Source: Gnetum montanum (taxonomy: Eukaryota > Streptophyta > Gnetopsida > Gnetales > Gnetaceae). From it: a DNA stretch of 64,000 bases. A program made the translations under genes and the position numbers. Location: NCBI GenBank assembly GCA_015680685.1, contig MNCI01027262.1, positions 418,338-482,337 on the forward strand, given 5' to 3'. Under the pieces are notes generated by a model. The model was not told where the DNA came from. It made no database searches and saw only the letters and a program-made list of their open reading frames with translations. This document shows, in pieces, positions 20,091 through 31,430 of this stretch (its first letter is position 1; every line of letters begins with the position of its first letter).

Positions 20091-22171
20091 CGCAACTTGA
20101 TGATGAAGGGAATTTTGGTTGTTGTTGCCACAATGTTTGGTTGGGCCCTAACTGCAAAGTGTGCCATAGGCATCTAAGATGGTACTATGATGACAAAGGG
20201 GGACCTCAGATTGGTTGATGTTGAGGCTATAGTGTTACCTGAGGGCACATGAACCACAAATGGCTCTTATGTCAGTTTTGCATTGTCATAAACACTAATG
20301 GCATTGATGACATAGCCTACATCACTAGCATTAAGAGGGTTTTGTAGACGTTCATCGACTAGTTTTCTAGATGCACAAGATTACTATCGTCAAGGACTAG
20401 TTGGCCCTAATTGATCATATGCTGTATGTCATCTTGGAAGGCTAAGTAGTAATCTGTATCATGGCCAGGTAGTTGGTGATAGCTACAAAATTGACCCAAT
20501 CTAAATTTTTTAGGAACTAGGGGCTCATTTGGTGTGGCTATTGATGGGTCTTTGAGGATCTCATAGTAGTGTTCATGGTGTTTGCAAGTGTCCTCAGACA
20601 TCTACTTATGCTAGATGCACCTAGCACTAAGCAGCTAGCCCAAGAGCTTAGATGGCTTAATGGGTAGTAGTGTATACTTTGAGCAATCCTTATGCTTAAA
20701 TTTTGGTCTTGGGGTAGTTTGCTCCATGGCCACTGATGGTGTGGATTAGTTGCTTTGATGTTGTTGGCCAGAGTTGGATGCTTTTTTGTTGTTGGCCAGG
20801 GAATTAGGTGCTTTGGTCATTGATTTAGCATTATTTGACTTGGCCCCATTGGCCACTACTGCCACGGTTGTGATTGCCTTCCTTTTTTCCTTTTCCTTCT
20901 TTGCATGTGCATTTTTGTAAGCCACAAAGGTAGCATCCTTGTTGGCCTTTTCTGCATCTTGGATGCTCTTTGTTTGAGCAAAGGCTTGGCTCAGAGAGTG
21001 CTAAGCTAAGTAGTATATCTTTGACTTGATGAAGTCATTTACTACACCGTTGTAGATGGCCAATAGGTGGATCTCTACTATGCACTTGCATATTTTGTTG
21101 AGTGCAGCATTCCAATGTTGATTGAACTTTTGCATAGGCTCTAAAGGACCCTATGTAATATCCATCAATTGGTCTAGGGTTTCTTTAGGCTTCAAGTTTT
21201 ACTTGAAGCAAGTCACAGATTGACTAAGCAAATCCTCCAAAGAAGATATGGAGGCCCTGGGAAGCACATGTTACTAGTCTTACACCTTAACAATTAGGGA
21301 CATGGTGAAGACATGATTAATCATATGTGGTTATGGTTATAGGGGAAGGCATTAAGAGTGAAAGGTTAGTAGGTGGACATTAGGGTCCCCCTCATCATTA
21401 TATTTTGTGAAGTGGGGAAGTTGGACCCTAGGGGGCAAGGTTAGTGGTGGGATTGCAGGACTGATAGGGTCATCTTAGTAAAAGTCTATCATGTGAACAA
21501 TTTCAAAGTTAGTGGCTTTGAGCCACTTGACTTATTCAGTAAGAGATTGGATGAGCTCGAATGCTTGGTCCAAGCTTGGGATGGATGCAATAGGCTACAT
21601 CGATTATGCTGCCTGCTAAATTACTTGAGTGAACCATGACCCTGTTGTGGGCTATGAAACCATGTAGGATGGTTATTGCAAATACTGTTGCATATGCTAC
21701 TATTGTGCCATGGGCATAGAGGGTGGTTTCCACCATGTGGTTGTAATATGGATCGATGTAGGTGGTACCAATGAGATAGGTGGAATGTATGACACCTAGC
21801 TCATGTATGACTAAGATACCTATACCATGTGCACATAAGGTTGCATTGAAATCATAGAGGCTAGCATGGATGATTACATGGATTGTGCCAAGATCACAAA
21901 GGGCATGTTGGTAGATGGTCCCATGTCTTGGTATACATGCAGGACCTGGCAGCTTGCCACCACTGTCATGGACCTAGGAGGCAAAGGTGATGCCATTGGC
22001 TTGAAAAAGGCAGACAACTGAGATCATGGCAGAATGAAACTAGAGGTGGGTTGCTGAAAGGAGGTGTAGAAGGGATTCTCATTCTCTAAATGAGCCTCAA
22101 ATTCATCTTTTCCATCTTGTAAGGGCTCATCATAGTTTGTTGTTGCATCATGCTTGTTTGAGCCACTCATT
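20091..22171 (-). pseudogene. Gag of Ogre-D2
   Basis: The start is probably ATG 22171 (MSGSNKHD), also present in Ogre-DE but unlike the Ogre-A N terminus. The knuckle-like block is at about 20540-20450 (FCSYHQLPGHDTDYY), where the last Cys has become Tyr. The preceding HEHYYEILKDPS and PNEPLVPKKFRL blocks match the other copies. There are numerous TAG/TAA codons. Confidence 0.75.
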
Positions 22172-23006
22172 CACAAGAAGCAACCAGAAGGTATCAGTAA
22201 GTGGAATAAAGTCATTGGATATGGGGAGGTATTCCCTCCAATTTGGATGTATGATCTCATAATTGCATTTTTCATTCATTTATTGGTGACCTAAGGATAT
22301 ACCTACTTGAATTTTTATGCCTAAATATTTATATTTTTCATCATTGAGTACCATGTACTCGCATGGTTGATGTTGCACTCTAGGTGACTGCCATGGTGCT
22401 AGCACTGGATTGGATGGATGGTCAACTTATGCCACCTGCTGGACGGGGTAGGAAATAATCATGCTTAGAGTGGAGGATGAAAAATGTGTAGGATTCATGC
22501 TATGATGCTATGTGAAAATGCAAATATTGCAATGATAAGAAGAAAATGGCTAAGTGTAGAAAACACTAGAAAAATATTTAATAAAGAAGTGCTGAAAAAT
22601 TGTGAAAACTAGCTAAGCATAGAATTAGCCAAAGAATGAATAACTTTGGGAATGCTACTAAGAAAACATAACTTTGGTGCTATGCTTACTATGCTAGAGG
22701 TAGCTATGCTCTTACTAAGAACTTGATACACTCTCCAAAGCATCTAGAGTTTTAGTTAAACAAATTGATATGCTTGGGATTTCATCTTGTAGAGTTCTAG
22801 GGAAATCAACAAGTAGGACCAATTTACACTAACTGACTTGTACACAACACTTGTGTTGGCCTAGGATCCAGCTACTACCATGGTAGTTCCACTAGATGCT
22901 TATGTCTACGGTAGCTCAAAACTAGTAGTGGAGGTGCAAAAAGCATGCAGGACTACAACTAAACGTAGCAGGAATGACATAACCATCCTTCTAGTGAAAA
23001 AAAATA
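22172..23006 (-). other. Ogre-D2 leader and degenerate primer site
   Basis: Non-coding leader. CCTTCTAGTG at 22988-22996 is the remnant of the tRNA-Asn primer site, adjacent to the LTR end at 23007. Confidence 0.55.
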
Positions 23007-24448
23007 TGACTACCAAAAACGTTAGTGGTTGGAACATCGAGAGGTTAGTGGATGTACAGCCTAACCCCGAACCTATGTAAGGGATTTTCTAGAAATGAAG
23101 ATGGGGTGCTCTGAATCATCGTGTCGATCAAACAAGGACTTATAGGATGCTACGTCAAGCAAGTGCTAAAGGGGTTATTGCATAGCAGGGTGTCCTAGTC
23201 TAAGAATGGTGGTGTAAATGTGCGAATGCATCCAAAATAGTAAGAAAACATGAGTGCTATGCTAAATGTCAAAGAACAAGTGCTTGAAAAACATAATAGA
23301 ACTTGAGAATAGAAGTCCACCACCCCAAATGAGGGAGTGTAGCAATTGCAAGAAAAGAGGTGAGAGTGGTACACACTGTATAGACTAGCATAGTAGTAGC
23401 ATAGTAGTGTAGTCATAGTCTCTAGGGCATCTAGGCTATGAAACGAACAACTGCTATGGAGTTTGAGCTTGTTGGGCTAGCAACTGTGGTTCCCTATGGG
23501 CTTGCGGTGTGCTGCGGTGTTGAGTGGGATACAAAAGGATTGCTAAGATGTTGATATGCTTTAGTGTATAGGCTATGCAAGGTGCCTTGAGTGCCAAATG
23601 ATGCTCTAAGGTGTTAACTGCTACTTGAATTTTCTTACCAAATGCTTCAAATGCCCACTACTAGAATGAATTTCCAACCCCTTGTTGAATGCAAGGGTAT
23701 TTATAGGCTTAGGGTTAATGTGAAATGTAGATTGGGTACCATGTGGCATGAGGGTAGATGGAGCTATGCTAGACCTAGCTATGATCCCACAAGAGTATCA
23801 AGTGTTATGTGCTAGTATACTATAGTGGATCCCAAAGATTGCTGAACTATGACTACACTGCCAAGACAACATATACTAGATTTTGAATGACCATAATGTA
23901 CTTGCAAATAGTGCAAAAAATAGTGCAACTTGGAGGCTACGCTCTAGGACTACATATTTCCCTCTTTCAAATGGGATCAAGCATAGGTATAACTTAGGGG
24001 CGATTTGGGGGAGGGGGGGCGGGGGGGAGGAAGAGATGCAAATTATTGATCTTGCTTGCCAAAGGAATGCTGGAGCCAAGGTGGAGGTTGATGCTAAGAT
24101 TTGGAGGCTTTTGGAGGCTGTCTAAGGCTTCTTTGTAGTGCTACCTTGGCTATGCTCTAGAGTGTAACCCAACACTTAGATAAATTTTGCAAAATTTGAT
24201 GCCCAACATTGGCTACACTTGCTATGCTTTAGAGCTTAGCAGGTAGAATTAGAGCGTAGCACAACACTTAGAAACATTTTTGTGCAAATTCTATCAAAAT
24301 TTAGAGAATTTTGCAAAATAGGACCTATGATACATGCTATGGTAGCTACGCTTGGAAGCATAGCACCAACACTTAGAAGAATTTGCCAAGTTTTGACACA
24401 GAAAAATCTGTAGTTGCAATGATGAAGCCTAAAATTGGTGGTGTTTTA
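23007..24448 (-). repeat. Shared LTR of Ogre-DE (3') and Ogre-D2 (5'), 1,442 bp
   Basis: On the minus strand it begins TAAAACACCACC (from TGAAACACCACC) and ends GGTAGTCA. The TATA box is at 23705-23698. U3 carries CTATGCTCTAGAGTGTA-type palindromes (24145-24380) and a G-rich run at 24007-24030. It is flanked by a polypurine tract on one side and a primer site plus gag on the other, so two internal regions share it. Confidence 0.82.
24007..24030 (+). repeat. G-run cluster in the shared LTR
   Basis: Three runs of five to seven guanines, separated by single A or C bases, end in a shorter GG run. It is capable of forming a G-quadruplex on the plus strand. The E LTR has no such run at the matching place. 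Confidence 0.7.
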
Positions 24449-24466
24449 TTTGTCCCTCTTTGTTGA
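24449..24466 (-). other. Polypurine tract of Ogre-DE
   Basis: On the minus strand CAACAAAGAGGGACAAA abuts the LTR start. The same tract is next to the Ogre-F LTR at 56069-56087. It primes plus-strand DNA synthesis. Confidence 0.75.
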
Positions 24467-26395
24467 CATTTGGAGAAGTGGCTTCAGAGACATTGACAAA
24501 GAATATGAAACATCATAGCAGGCATGACACCAACATTGCTTCTTAGTATTTGATCACATGATGCTTCACCATGCTTAAGAGTTCTAAGGAAATAAAGTAT
24601 GGTAGGGAGTAGGTTAAGGAGATGGACTAAGGAATAGCATGTGGGAGGGATGCCAATTGTGTATGTGGCTATAGAATGTAGCACCATGATGGTTGATCAC
24701 CACACCATGATCCCTCATTAGAATGCTTGTGAGGGAGTCAGCGTTCATGGAACAAGGATGGATTACCCCTAAAAATTTGACCTCTTGTTAGAGTTCTTGT
24801 GAGAAGGTTAATGTAGATTTAGGGTTTGACTAGTTACAAAAGTTTAGCTTTGATAATTTTGCTTGGGGACTTGTTTTTTCCCATTATTCTTTCTCTCTTT
24901 CTTGTTTTTTTCTTTGCAAAATGCTAGCTACAAGATGCTTCTCATCAGATGGACTATGTGCCACTCAATGGGCTTTCCTTAGAGGCAACTACATTGCATT
25001 TGTAAGATTGGTGTTTCCTCCCCAGGATGAGTTGTGTCACATCCACTTAGGTTTTAACCAACACACATAGGCTCCCCATGGGATGAGTTGCATTACATTC
25101 ATCATGGGTTCTGCAATCGATTGAAAGGAGGGTGCCATGTGCATCAAAGAAGCTTATAGGAAAGATAGGGAAAGGTAAGGTAGAAAAGGTAAATGTGAGT
25201 GGGTTATAGCAAGGATAGGGATGTGCACTCTCTATTGGCTTGGTGAGTCTAGTCAAGCATTTCAAAGCAATGTGGTGACTTACCATTGTGATGAAATTCT
25301 TTTGTGAATGATTTCCTCTAGGGCCTTGTCCTATAAACACAATGCAGAGAAAATAAGAAAAAAATCACAGTACATGAGAGATAAAAGCAAACTTCTAGTT
25401 GCAAGAATGTTATAACTACCATGAGTGCTAGACAAGTTGCAAGAGCTTGCAATGCCAAAGTAGGAATGCTAGCACAAATGTTGAAGCCAGAAGGTTGTAA
25501 AAGCTCTAATAGCCATACTAGAATTAAGCACTGCAAGGAGGCCAGCGAGGTGGCCAAAGGCAATGGTGATGTAAGTGCTCAAGACTCCACACCAAGGAAA
25601 GAGCTTATAAATCTAGTAGGATGGTAGGGAGTCATGCTACTAGATGCACTTCCAAGCCTAGGCAAAGATGAGGGCTGAAGGATGGAAATGTTGTGGCTGG
25701 GCCACAATACTACTGGGACTCTGGTGGATGGTGTTGATGATGAGAGCCCTAACCACTAATGAAACACCCAAGGCCAGCGATGCCATTAACATAGCCTAGG
25801 GGTGGTATGAATGGCGATGGTGGTGGTAGCTTCAAAGGGCTAGTAAAATTCCCAAAGGCATTTCCAGAGGATTAGCAAAATGATGACGGTAGTGATGCTG
25901 CAAATGTTATAGAGGTGTTTCCTTGATGACGTGAACTCCATTCTAGAACTACAATGTCCCACCTCATCTAGCCCATTAAGATGTGGGTAGATGATGGAGG
26001 ATGGGAAGTATTTGTGCTTTCTTGTCCATAGAACTATGGATGTCAAGCTATGCATGTTGAACTACAAACCTAGCTTAAGGTCCTTATAGACTACATGATG
26101 TGCTAGTGTAAGGTCCTAGTAAACTGTGATGTGCTATTTTTAGGTCCTAGTGAATTATGTGCTAGTTTAACATCATAGTGGATGGTGGATTGCTATTTTA
26201 AGGTCATAGCAGACCACATTGTGGGTGCCAATTTAATGTCATAGCTCAAGGATGATCTATACCACTTTAACATCATAGCAAATGTTCTATGCTATTTTAA
26301 CATTGTTGTAAACATTCTATGTTAGTTTAACATTGTAGCAGATTTTTTGTATTAGTTTAACATCGTAGAAGATGTTCACTTACCTTGCCTTATAT
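24467..26395 (-). other. Ogre-DE 3' untranslated region
   Basis: There is no coding similarity between integrase and the 3' LTR. The first 500 bases match Ogre-F 56088-56560, including repeated ATGCTCATGAGAGAGTCA-like segments (24700-24800 here). A separate repeat array covers 26090-26370. Confidence 0.6.
26090..26370. repeat. GCTAGTTTAAGGTCATAG-type array in the 3' UTR of Ogre-DE
   Basis: About ten irregular units of 25-40 bp share TGCTAGTTTAA(G/C)(G/A)TCATAG followed by CAGA(T/C). The core resembles the GCTAGTTTAAGGCC core of the spacer arrays. Confidence 0.7.
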
Positions 26396-27085
26396 CGATG
26401 TGGAGTTGCATGTTAGGCATAGTAGGGCTTTAGGTATGAGTGGTTGACTAGATTGGTGAACTCATTACTATCTATATTAGTAGGCTTGAATGCTACATTG
26501 TGATAAGCCTTTATGACCATGAAAGGACATTCCCAGTTGGCTGAGAATTTGTCCATGGGTTTGCAAATGACCTTGAGAACTAGGTCCCTTTTCTTGATCA
26601 GGTGTTGATGCTTATTATGATGCTATTTTTGCCATCACTTTTCCTAGTATCATTTGATGTGATTAAGTGTCTACATGTACTCCTCCTCTATAGATTCAAG
26701 GTCAATAGTTCTCAACTCATTACTTTGTACCTCATCAATGAAACTCTAAGGGATCACGTGGAGTGATGGAACCTGTAATTCAAAGGCAAAATTACTTCAA
26801 ACCCATACACAAGGCTATATGGTGTCTTACCTGTTGCTATTCTGCATGTCGTGTAGTAGGCCCATAACACCTAGACCATCTACTCATGCCATCATCATTT
26901 GCTACTGCTAAGCATCTTCTTCAAAAGGTTGATGATGACTTTGTTTATAGCCTCCACTTGGCCATTCACCCGTGGGTAGTATGATAATGAAAAGGAATGT
27001 TTGATGCTAAGGTGTTCATAGAAGGCTTTGGTTTCTACACTATTAAAGTATGGCCCACTGCTTATGACTATAATCATGGATAGAC
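26396..27085 (-). pseudogene. Integrase C-terminal half of Ogre-DE
   Basis: The minus strand shows the second half of the catalytic core: GPYFNSVETKAFYEHL, then SYYPRVNGQVEAINK with the conserved Asn-Gly-Gln and the catalytic-region Glu. [15 protein letters not shown] follows, then a C-terminal block KKRDLVLKVICKPMDKFSAN...WECPFMV. The Asp expected in the SDSGP motif reads ISSGP. The N-terminal half lies beyond the inserted solo LTR. Confidence 0.82.
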
Positions 27086-27094
27086 TAAATTAGG

Positions 27095-28614
27095 TGAAAC
27101 ACCACAAAATTTTATCCTAGCACTTTTAGATAAGAATCAAGCTAAGTCATGCTGCTGCCCAACATGAGTACAACATGACCAAACTTGAGAGCCTTCAAAA
27201 TGACATGAAATGACATACAATGGAAAATGAAAGGTCCCCCCAGGGCCCATAGGTGACTACACCAACTTTCGACATCCAAAATCAAAAGTTGTGGGCTCAA
27301 AATGCTTGGTGTTGGCTAAGTATAATTTGGCTACATTTTCAGACGCTACTCAACGTAAGGCTCAACGTCACCAACTTTTGGAGCCCCAAAAATGAGTTAA
27401 AATAGGCCAAAATCAAGCACAAGGACCTTCCATGACCTTCACCAAGGTCCCTAGTAGGTCCTAGCCTTTAGAAAATCAAGATTTGAGCCTCAAATGTGTC
27501 ATTTTGGCTTGGTGACGCTGGGGTTATTTTTCAGACGTAGCATAGCCTAAGGCTCAGCGTCACCACCTTAAACAGGGCCAAAAGACATCCAAATCAATCC
27601 AAATTTTGCACACATAACCCTCATGAACATGGAACACATATCCACTCTGAAAACAGGTCTCACAGGTCAAAAAAGGCTCAAAATGTGCTATTTTTAGGTC
27701 ATACGTTGTTAGTGACGTTGACACTAATGCTGACGTTGACGCCAGAACAGGTTGCGCACACATCAGAGCTAGATCCACACATGCTGGAGGCCTTGGTTGA
27801 GCAAAAATCACATAGATCTATAGATCTAGAATCCAAAAATCTAGATCCACTCCTGTACTTTAACATTCTTTGTACATTTTTGCATTTTTGAGCGTATCAA
27901 GCTCTTACGCTGTGGATTACATACGTCAGCGTAAGAGATGTTGGTCAACGCACACACCTATCACCTGATTGAAATTTTGCTCACCTCGTAGCCACTGATC
28001 TTCTCCCAGATTTGAATCTCACACCTAAAATCCTATAAATCTTCTATTTTCCACTAGATCAAGGTTGGATAAAAAATTTAAATCTCACACACTTAGGAGA
28101 TCTGGGCATCAATCTCATACGCTGGGCATCAGACTTGGTTATGTAGAGCAAGGGCAATCTTGGTCACGCTGCAAAACCTGCAACTAGAAACCTGTATTTC
28201 CCAACATCCATTCACATCCATCAAGGCTAAACATCTATCTTGCGACCATTCCACAACTACGTTCTGACCAGTGCACATTGTAATTGTTTTATCAATACAA
28301 AAAGTTTTCATTTTTGCCCAAATTCTTGCAGTTTACATTATTTTTCCTATTCACATTTTTCCTGTCTTCATTATTTAAAAATTTTACATTCATTTTTCAT
28401 TTTTTTACATTCAATTTTGCATTTGTTTGTGTATAACCCAACGCATCGCAATTGCGTACGTTCGGGGAAGTCCTCGTTTGATCCGCATGTAGACCATTCA
28501 AGGCACTCTGCCTTCATTAATTTCTAGCTTACTCTTAGGTGAAGGCATGGTCTTACTGGTTCATCCGTAGATCTCTTGGTATCCATTTATTCTAGCCTCT
28601 CACTGATGATTTCA
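27095..28614 (+). repeat. Solo LTR of an Ogre-like element in the integrase of Ogre-DE
   Basis: It begins TGAAACACCACA and ends GATTTCA. On the plus strand it has a TATA box (CCTATAAATC near 28040). The segment CGGGGAAGTCCTCGTTTGATC near its end matches the U5 of the Ogre-A and -E LTRs in reverse orientation, and its 1,520 bp is the family size. The integrase frame stops at one border and resumes at the other. Some CpGs are retained. A clean 5-bp target duplication is not visible; the flanks share only AGAC. Confidence 0.7.
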
Positions 28615-29250
28615 GACAGTACATAAGGTCACTATGTTGTCAAGGATAAATTTACAAAATTGTTGTGACATCATCTTCCTTAGGGGAATGGCTTCAACAC
28701 ACTTGGAAAAGTATTTGGTTATGGTTATGATGAAGCTATGTCCTGTGGAATACTTAGGCATGATAAGTCCATTGATATCCAACCCCCAATGTTGAAATGA
28801 CCATGTGATCTAAGTGGTATGTAGCTCAATGGGTGGCATGTGCATTAACTTACCATGCCATTGACACATGTCACATGTCTTGACTTTGGAGATGTAGTCA
28901 TGTTCCATGTAAGGTAAATAGTAGCCTAAATTTCTAATTTTCAATGCCAGTGCCTTAGGTGCTATGTGGCCTCCACACAGTCCCTCATGAGCTTGATCAA
29001 CAATCATTTGTGCTTCACTATTGTTAAAATAGGTTAACAATATATCATCATAGGATATGTGTCATAGTGTTCTATCACCTACAATGACATACTACCATGA
29101 TCATATTTGCACTTCATCCTTTTGGGTAGTGGTCAAATGTTAGAGAGGCTCACCTTGTTGAAGGTACAAATTAATATCATCGTACCATTCTTATGCATGA
29201 GCTATGTTTTTGTGGCTATGGATGCAATGTTAGTTATGTGCATGATAGGT
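28615..29250 (-). pseudogene. Integrase N-terminal half of Ogre-DE
   Basis: The HHCC zinc-binding region is seen as AHEGLCGGHIAPKALALKI with the CDMCQ pair. The core start is FQHWGLDINGLIMP (the catalytic Asp lies in LDI) and FIITITKYFSKCVEAIPLRK, up to the solo LTR border. Together with the 26396-27085 half it covers a whole Ty3-type integrase. Confidence 0.82.
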
Positions 29251-29299
29251 TTAGTGCAATCCACTATTGAGAATGGTAAGGCATGAAACATGGTGGGTG

Positions 29300-29760
29300 C
29301 AATGCTTAAGGCTAATGTGTTGGCAATAGCATTCTCATTGTGAGGAATGTGTTAGATATCTATAGTTGCAAACCATCAGAGTAAGTGCTTCATCAAGTCA
29401 CAATAGGGTTGTAATTGTTGTGCTTTACAAGTGTAAACCTCTATAACTTGGTTGATGACTAGCTGTGAATCACCTCGGATTGCTAGGTTGCATATTCCTA
29501 TGTCACAAGCTACTATGAGACCTCTAAGAAGACCTTTGTACTCCACCACATTGTTAGTGCAAGGAAATGTAAAATGATAAGCAAAGGATCGAATTTCCCT
29601 AGAGGGAAATGTGATTATTGTAGTGGCACTAACCCCTTGAGAGGTTGAAGTGTCATCAAAGTGTAAAATTACCTCAAAGTTGATAGGAACTTAGCTTATA
29701 CTGCTGATATGCTCATCTAGAAATTTTAGATCTATATTTTCTTTATCGTTCATTAGTGAA
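29300..29760 (-). pseudogene. Archaeal-type RNase H of Ogre-DE
   Basis: The blocks TNNVVEYKGLLRGLIVACDI and IRGDSQLVINQVIEVYTCKA, then QLQPYCDLMKHLL, align with the Ogre-A aRNH. This confirms the Tat assignment of both. Confidence 0.82.
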
Positions 29761-29799
29761 GCTATGAGCTATGTAGCTATTGCTTAACCTTTGGTTGAT

Positions 29800-30300
29800 G
29801 CTTGTGCTATTTCATGCAAGTCAAACTCCATGATTATTACTTTCCACCGTGCAATTCAACTACTCTCATAGATGTTCATTGTGATTGCTTGGAGTACATA
29901 GCTTTTGTAAATGATGTTTACCTACCTATGGAAGAGATAATGCCTTAACTTCTTAAGTGCAAAGACTAAGGCAAGGTAGTTCTTTCCCACATCATTATAT
30001 TTTGTTTCATGTATCACTAGTGCATGGCTAATGTAGTAGAGAAGGACCTTTGAGCCATCGTCTTGCCTTTGGCAAAGTAGAGAAGAAATGAACATGTTAG
30101 AGGTTGTAAGGTAGATGTAAAATGGTTTATCTCTTTGTTGAGGATAGATTGTTGGAAGTTGAGCTAGCTCCTTTTTGAGATTGTCAAATGCCTCATGGCA
30201 TTGAGCTATCTCCTCAAAATGGACCCCCTTTTTTAGTAGATGTTGCATTAGCTAGAACTTATCAGTTAACTGTGCAATAAACCTATGAATGAACTATAAT
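29800..30300 (-). pseudogene. RNase H of Ogre-DE
   Basis: QHLLKKGVHFEEIAQCHEAF, then PFYIYLTTSNMFISSLLCQR, YYISHALVIHETKYN and NYLALVFALKKLRHYL. The first catalytic Asp is absent (LTTSN), as in Ogre-A. Confidence 0.82.
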
Positions 30301-31430
30301 CTGCCATGTAACCCAAATAGCTCTTTAAGGTTTGCTGGTGGTACTAAGTTGATGATGGCCTTAACCTTATTGGGGTCTATGCATATGCCTAACTCTAATA
30401 CTACAAAGCCAAACATGCAACCAGTCTTGACAACAAAGACACACTTTTTGGGGTTTAACCTAAGGTCATGTATAAGGAAAAGTTTGAGTACATGGTCCAA
30501 GTCACCTATGTGGTTATGTGTCATTTTGGATTTGATTACTATTTCACTGACATATTCATTGAGGAAGTCTAGTAAATAGTTACTAAAGATATATGTCATT
30601 ACACATTGGCAAGTTGCTCTTGTGTTCTTTAATCTAGAAGGCATCATTATGTAGAAAAATGTACCCCAAGGGGTAATAAAGGTTGTGTTGAGCTAGTGCT
30701 CTAAGTTGATTGAAATCTGGTTGTACCCTCAGAACCCATCCATGAAGGACAACAAGGAATGATCAACCATAGCATCGATGAGTTGGTCAATACTAGGTAA
30801 CAAAAAATTGTCTTTGATAGTCACCTTATTTAGCTCTCCGAAATCTCTGCAAATGCATATACTTCTATTTTTCTTAGGTACAACCACAATTTTGGAGATC
30901 TAGTCTACATAGTCAATTGCTTGAATGAAACCAGCCTTATAGAGCTTGGTGATTTCATTGCAAACTACCAATGCCACCTCAGGTTTAACCTTACAGGCTT
31001 TTTGCTTAACTGGTTTTATGTGAGGATTGAGGATTATGTTATTCTATACTATACACGGTTCTAAGCCTCACATGTCTTTGTAGGACCATGCAAACACCTT
31101 AATATTATTGCTGAGGACTTTGGTCATGCTATGGATGTGCTGAGGTTCTAACAAGGAACTAAGTTTTAGTGTCTTTACCTTGCCATTAAGTGCTATTATA
31201 GGGACTTTGATGAGGGGATCTTCCATTATATCACCTACATTTAGATCGAGAGCCCTAACTAAATGGTTGGGCCAATCTAGTGGTGCTTCTATAGATGTTA
31301 TGTAGTCATCATAGATCATGGGCTCAAGGTCTAGGCATTGGGCATTGATGCATCGGATGAGGTCACCATGAGGTCTAGTGAGGACTAGAGGTGAATGAAG
31401 AAGCTTGTATGCACTCATGCTATAGTCCTA
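30301..31430 (-). pseudogene. Reverse transcriptase of Ogre-DE
   Basis: The N-terminal block is LLHSPLVLTRPHGDLIRCIN and VFAWSYKDM. The palm follows, with the catalytic box changed to YVSE (NEYVSEIVIKSKM) and then RLNPKKCVFVV. The connection domain is LVPPANLKELFGLHGRL. It is complete in extent, unlike Ogre-A, but has several stops. Confidence 0.82.

Larger units (their letters stand above)
17440..24448 (-). mobile_element. Ogre-D2: truncated Ogre-like element sharing an LTR with Ogre-DE
   Basis: It has LTR 24448-23007, a degenerate primer site near 22983-22996, gag, pro, and the 3' end of the antisense gene. It is cut at 17439/17440 by Athila-C. RT and later parts must lie beyond the nested insertions, outside the window. 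Its LTR is also the 3' LTR of Ogre-DE. Confidence 0.8.
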
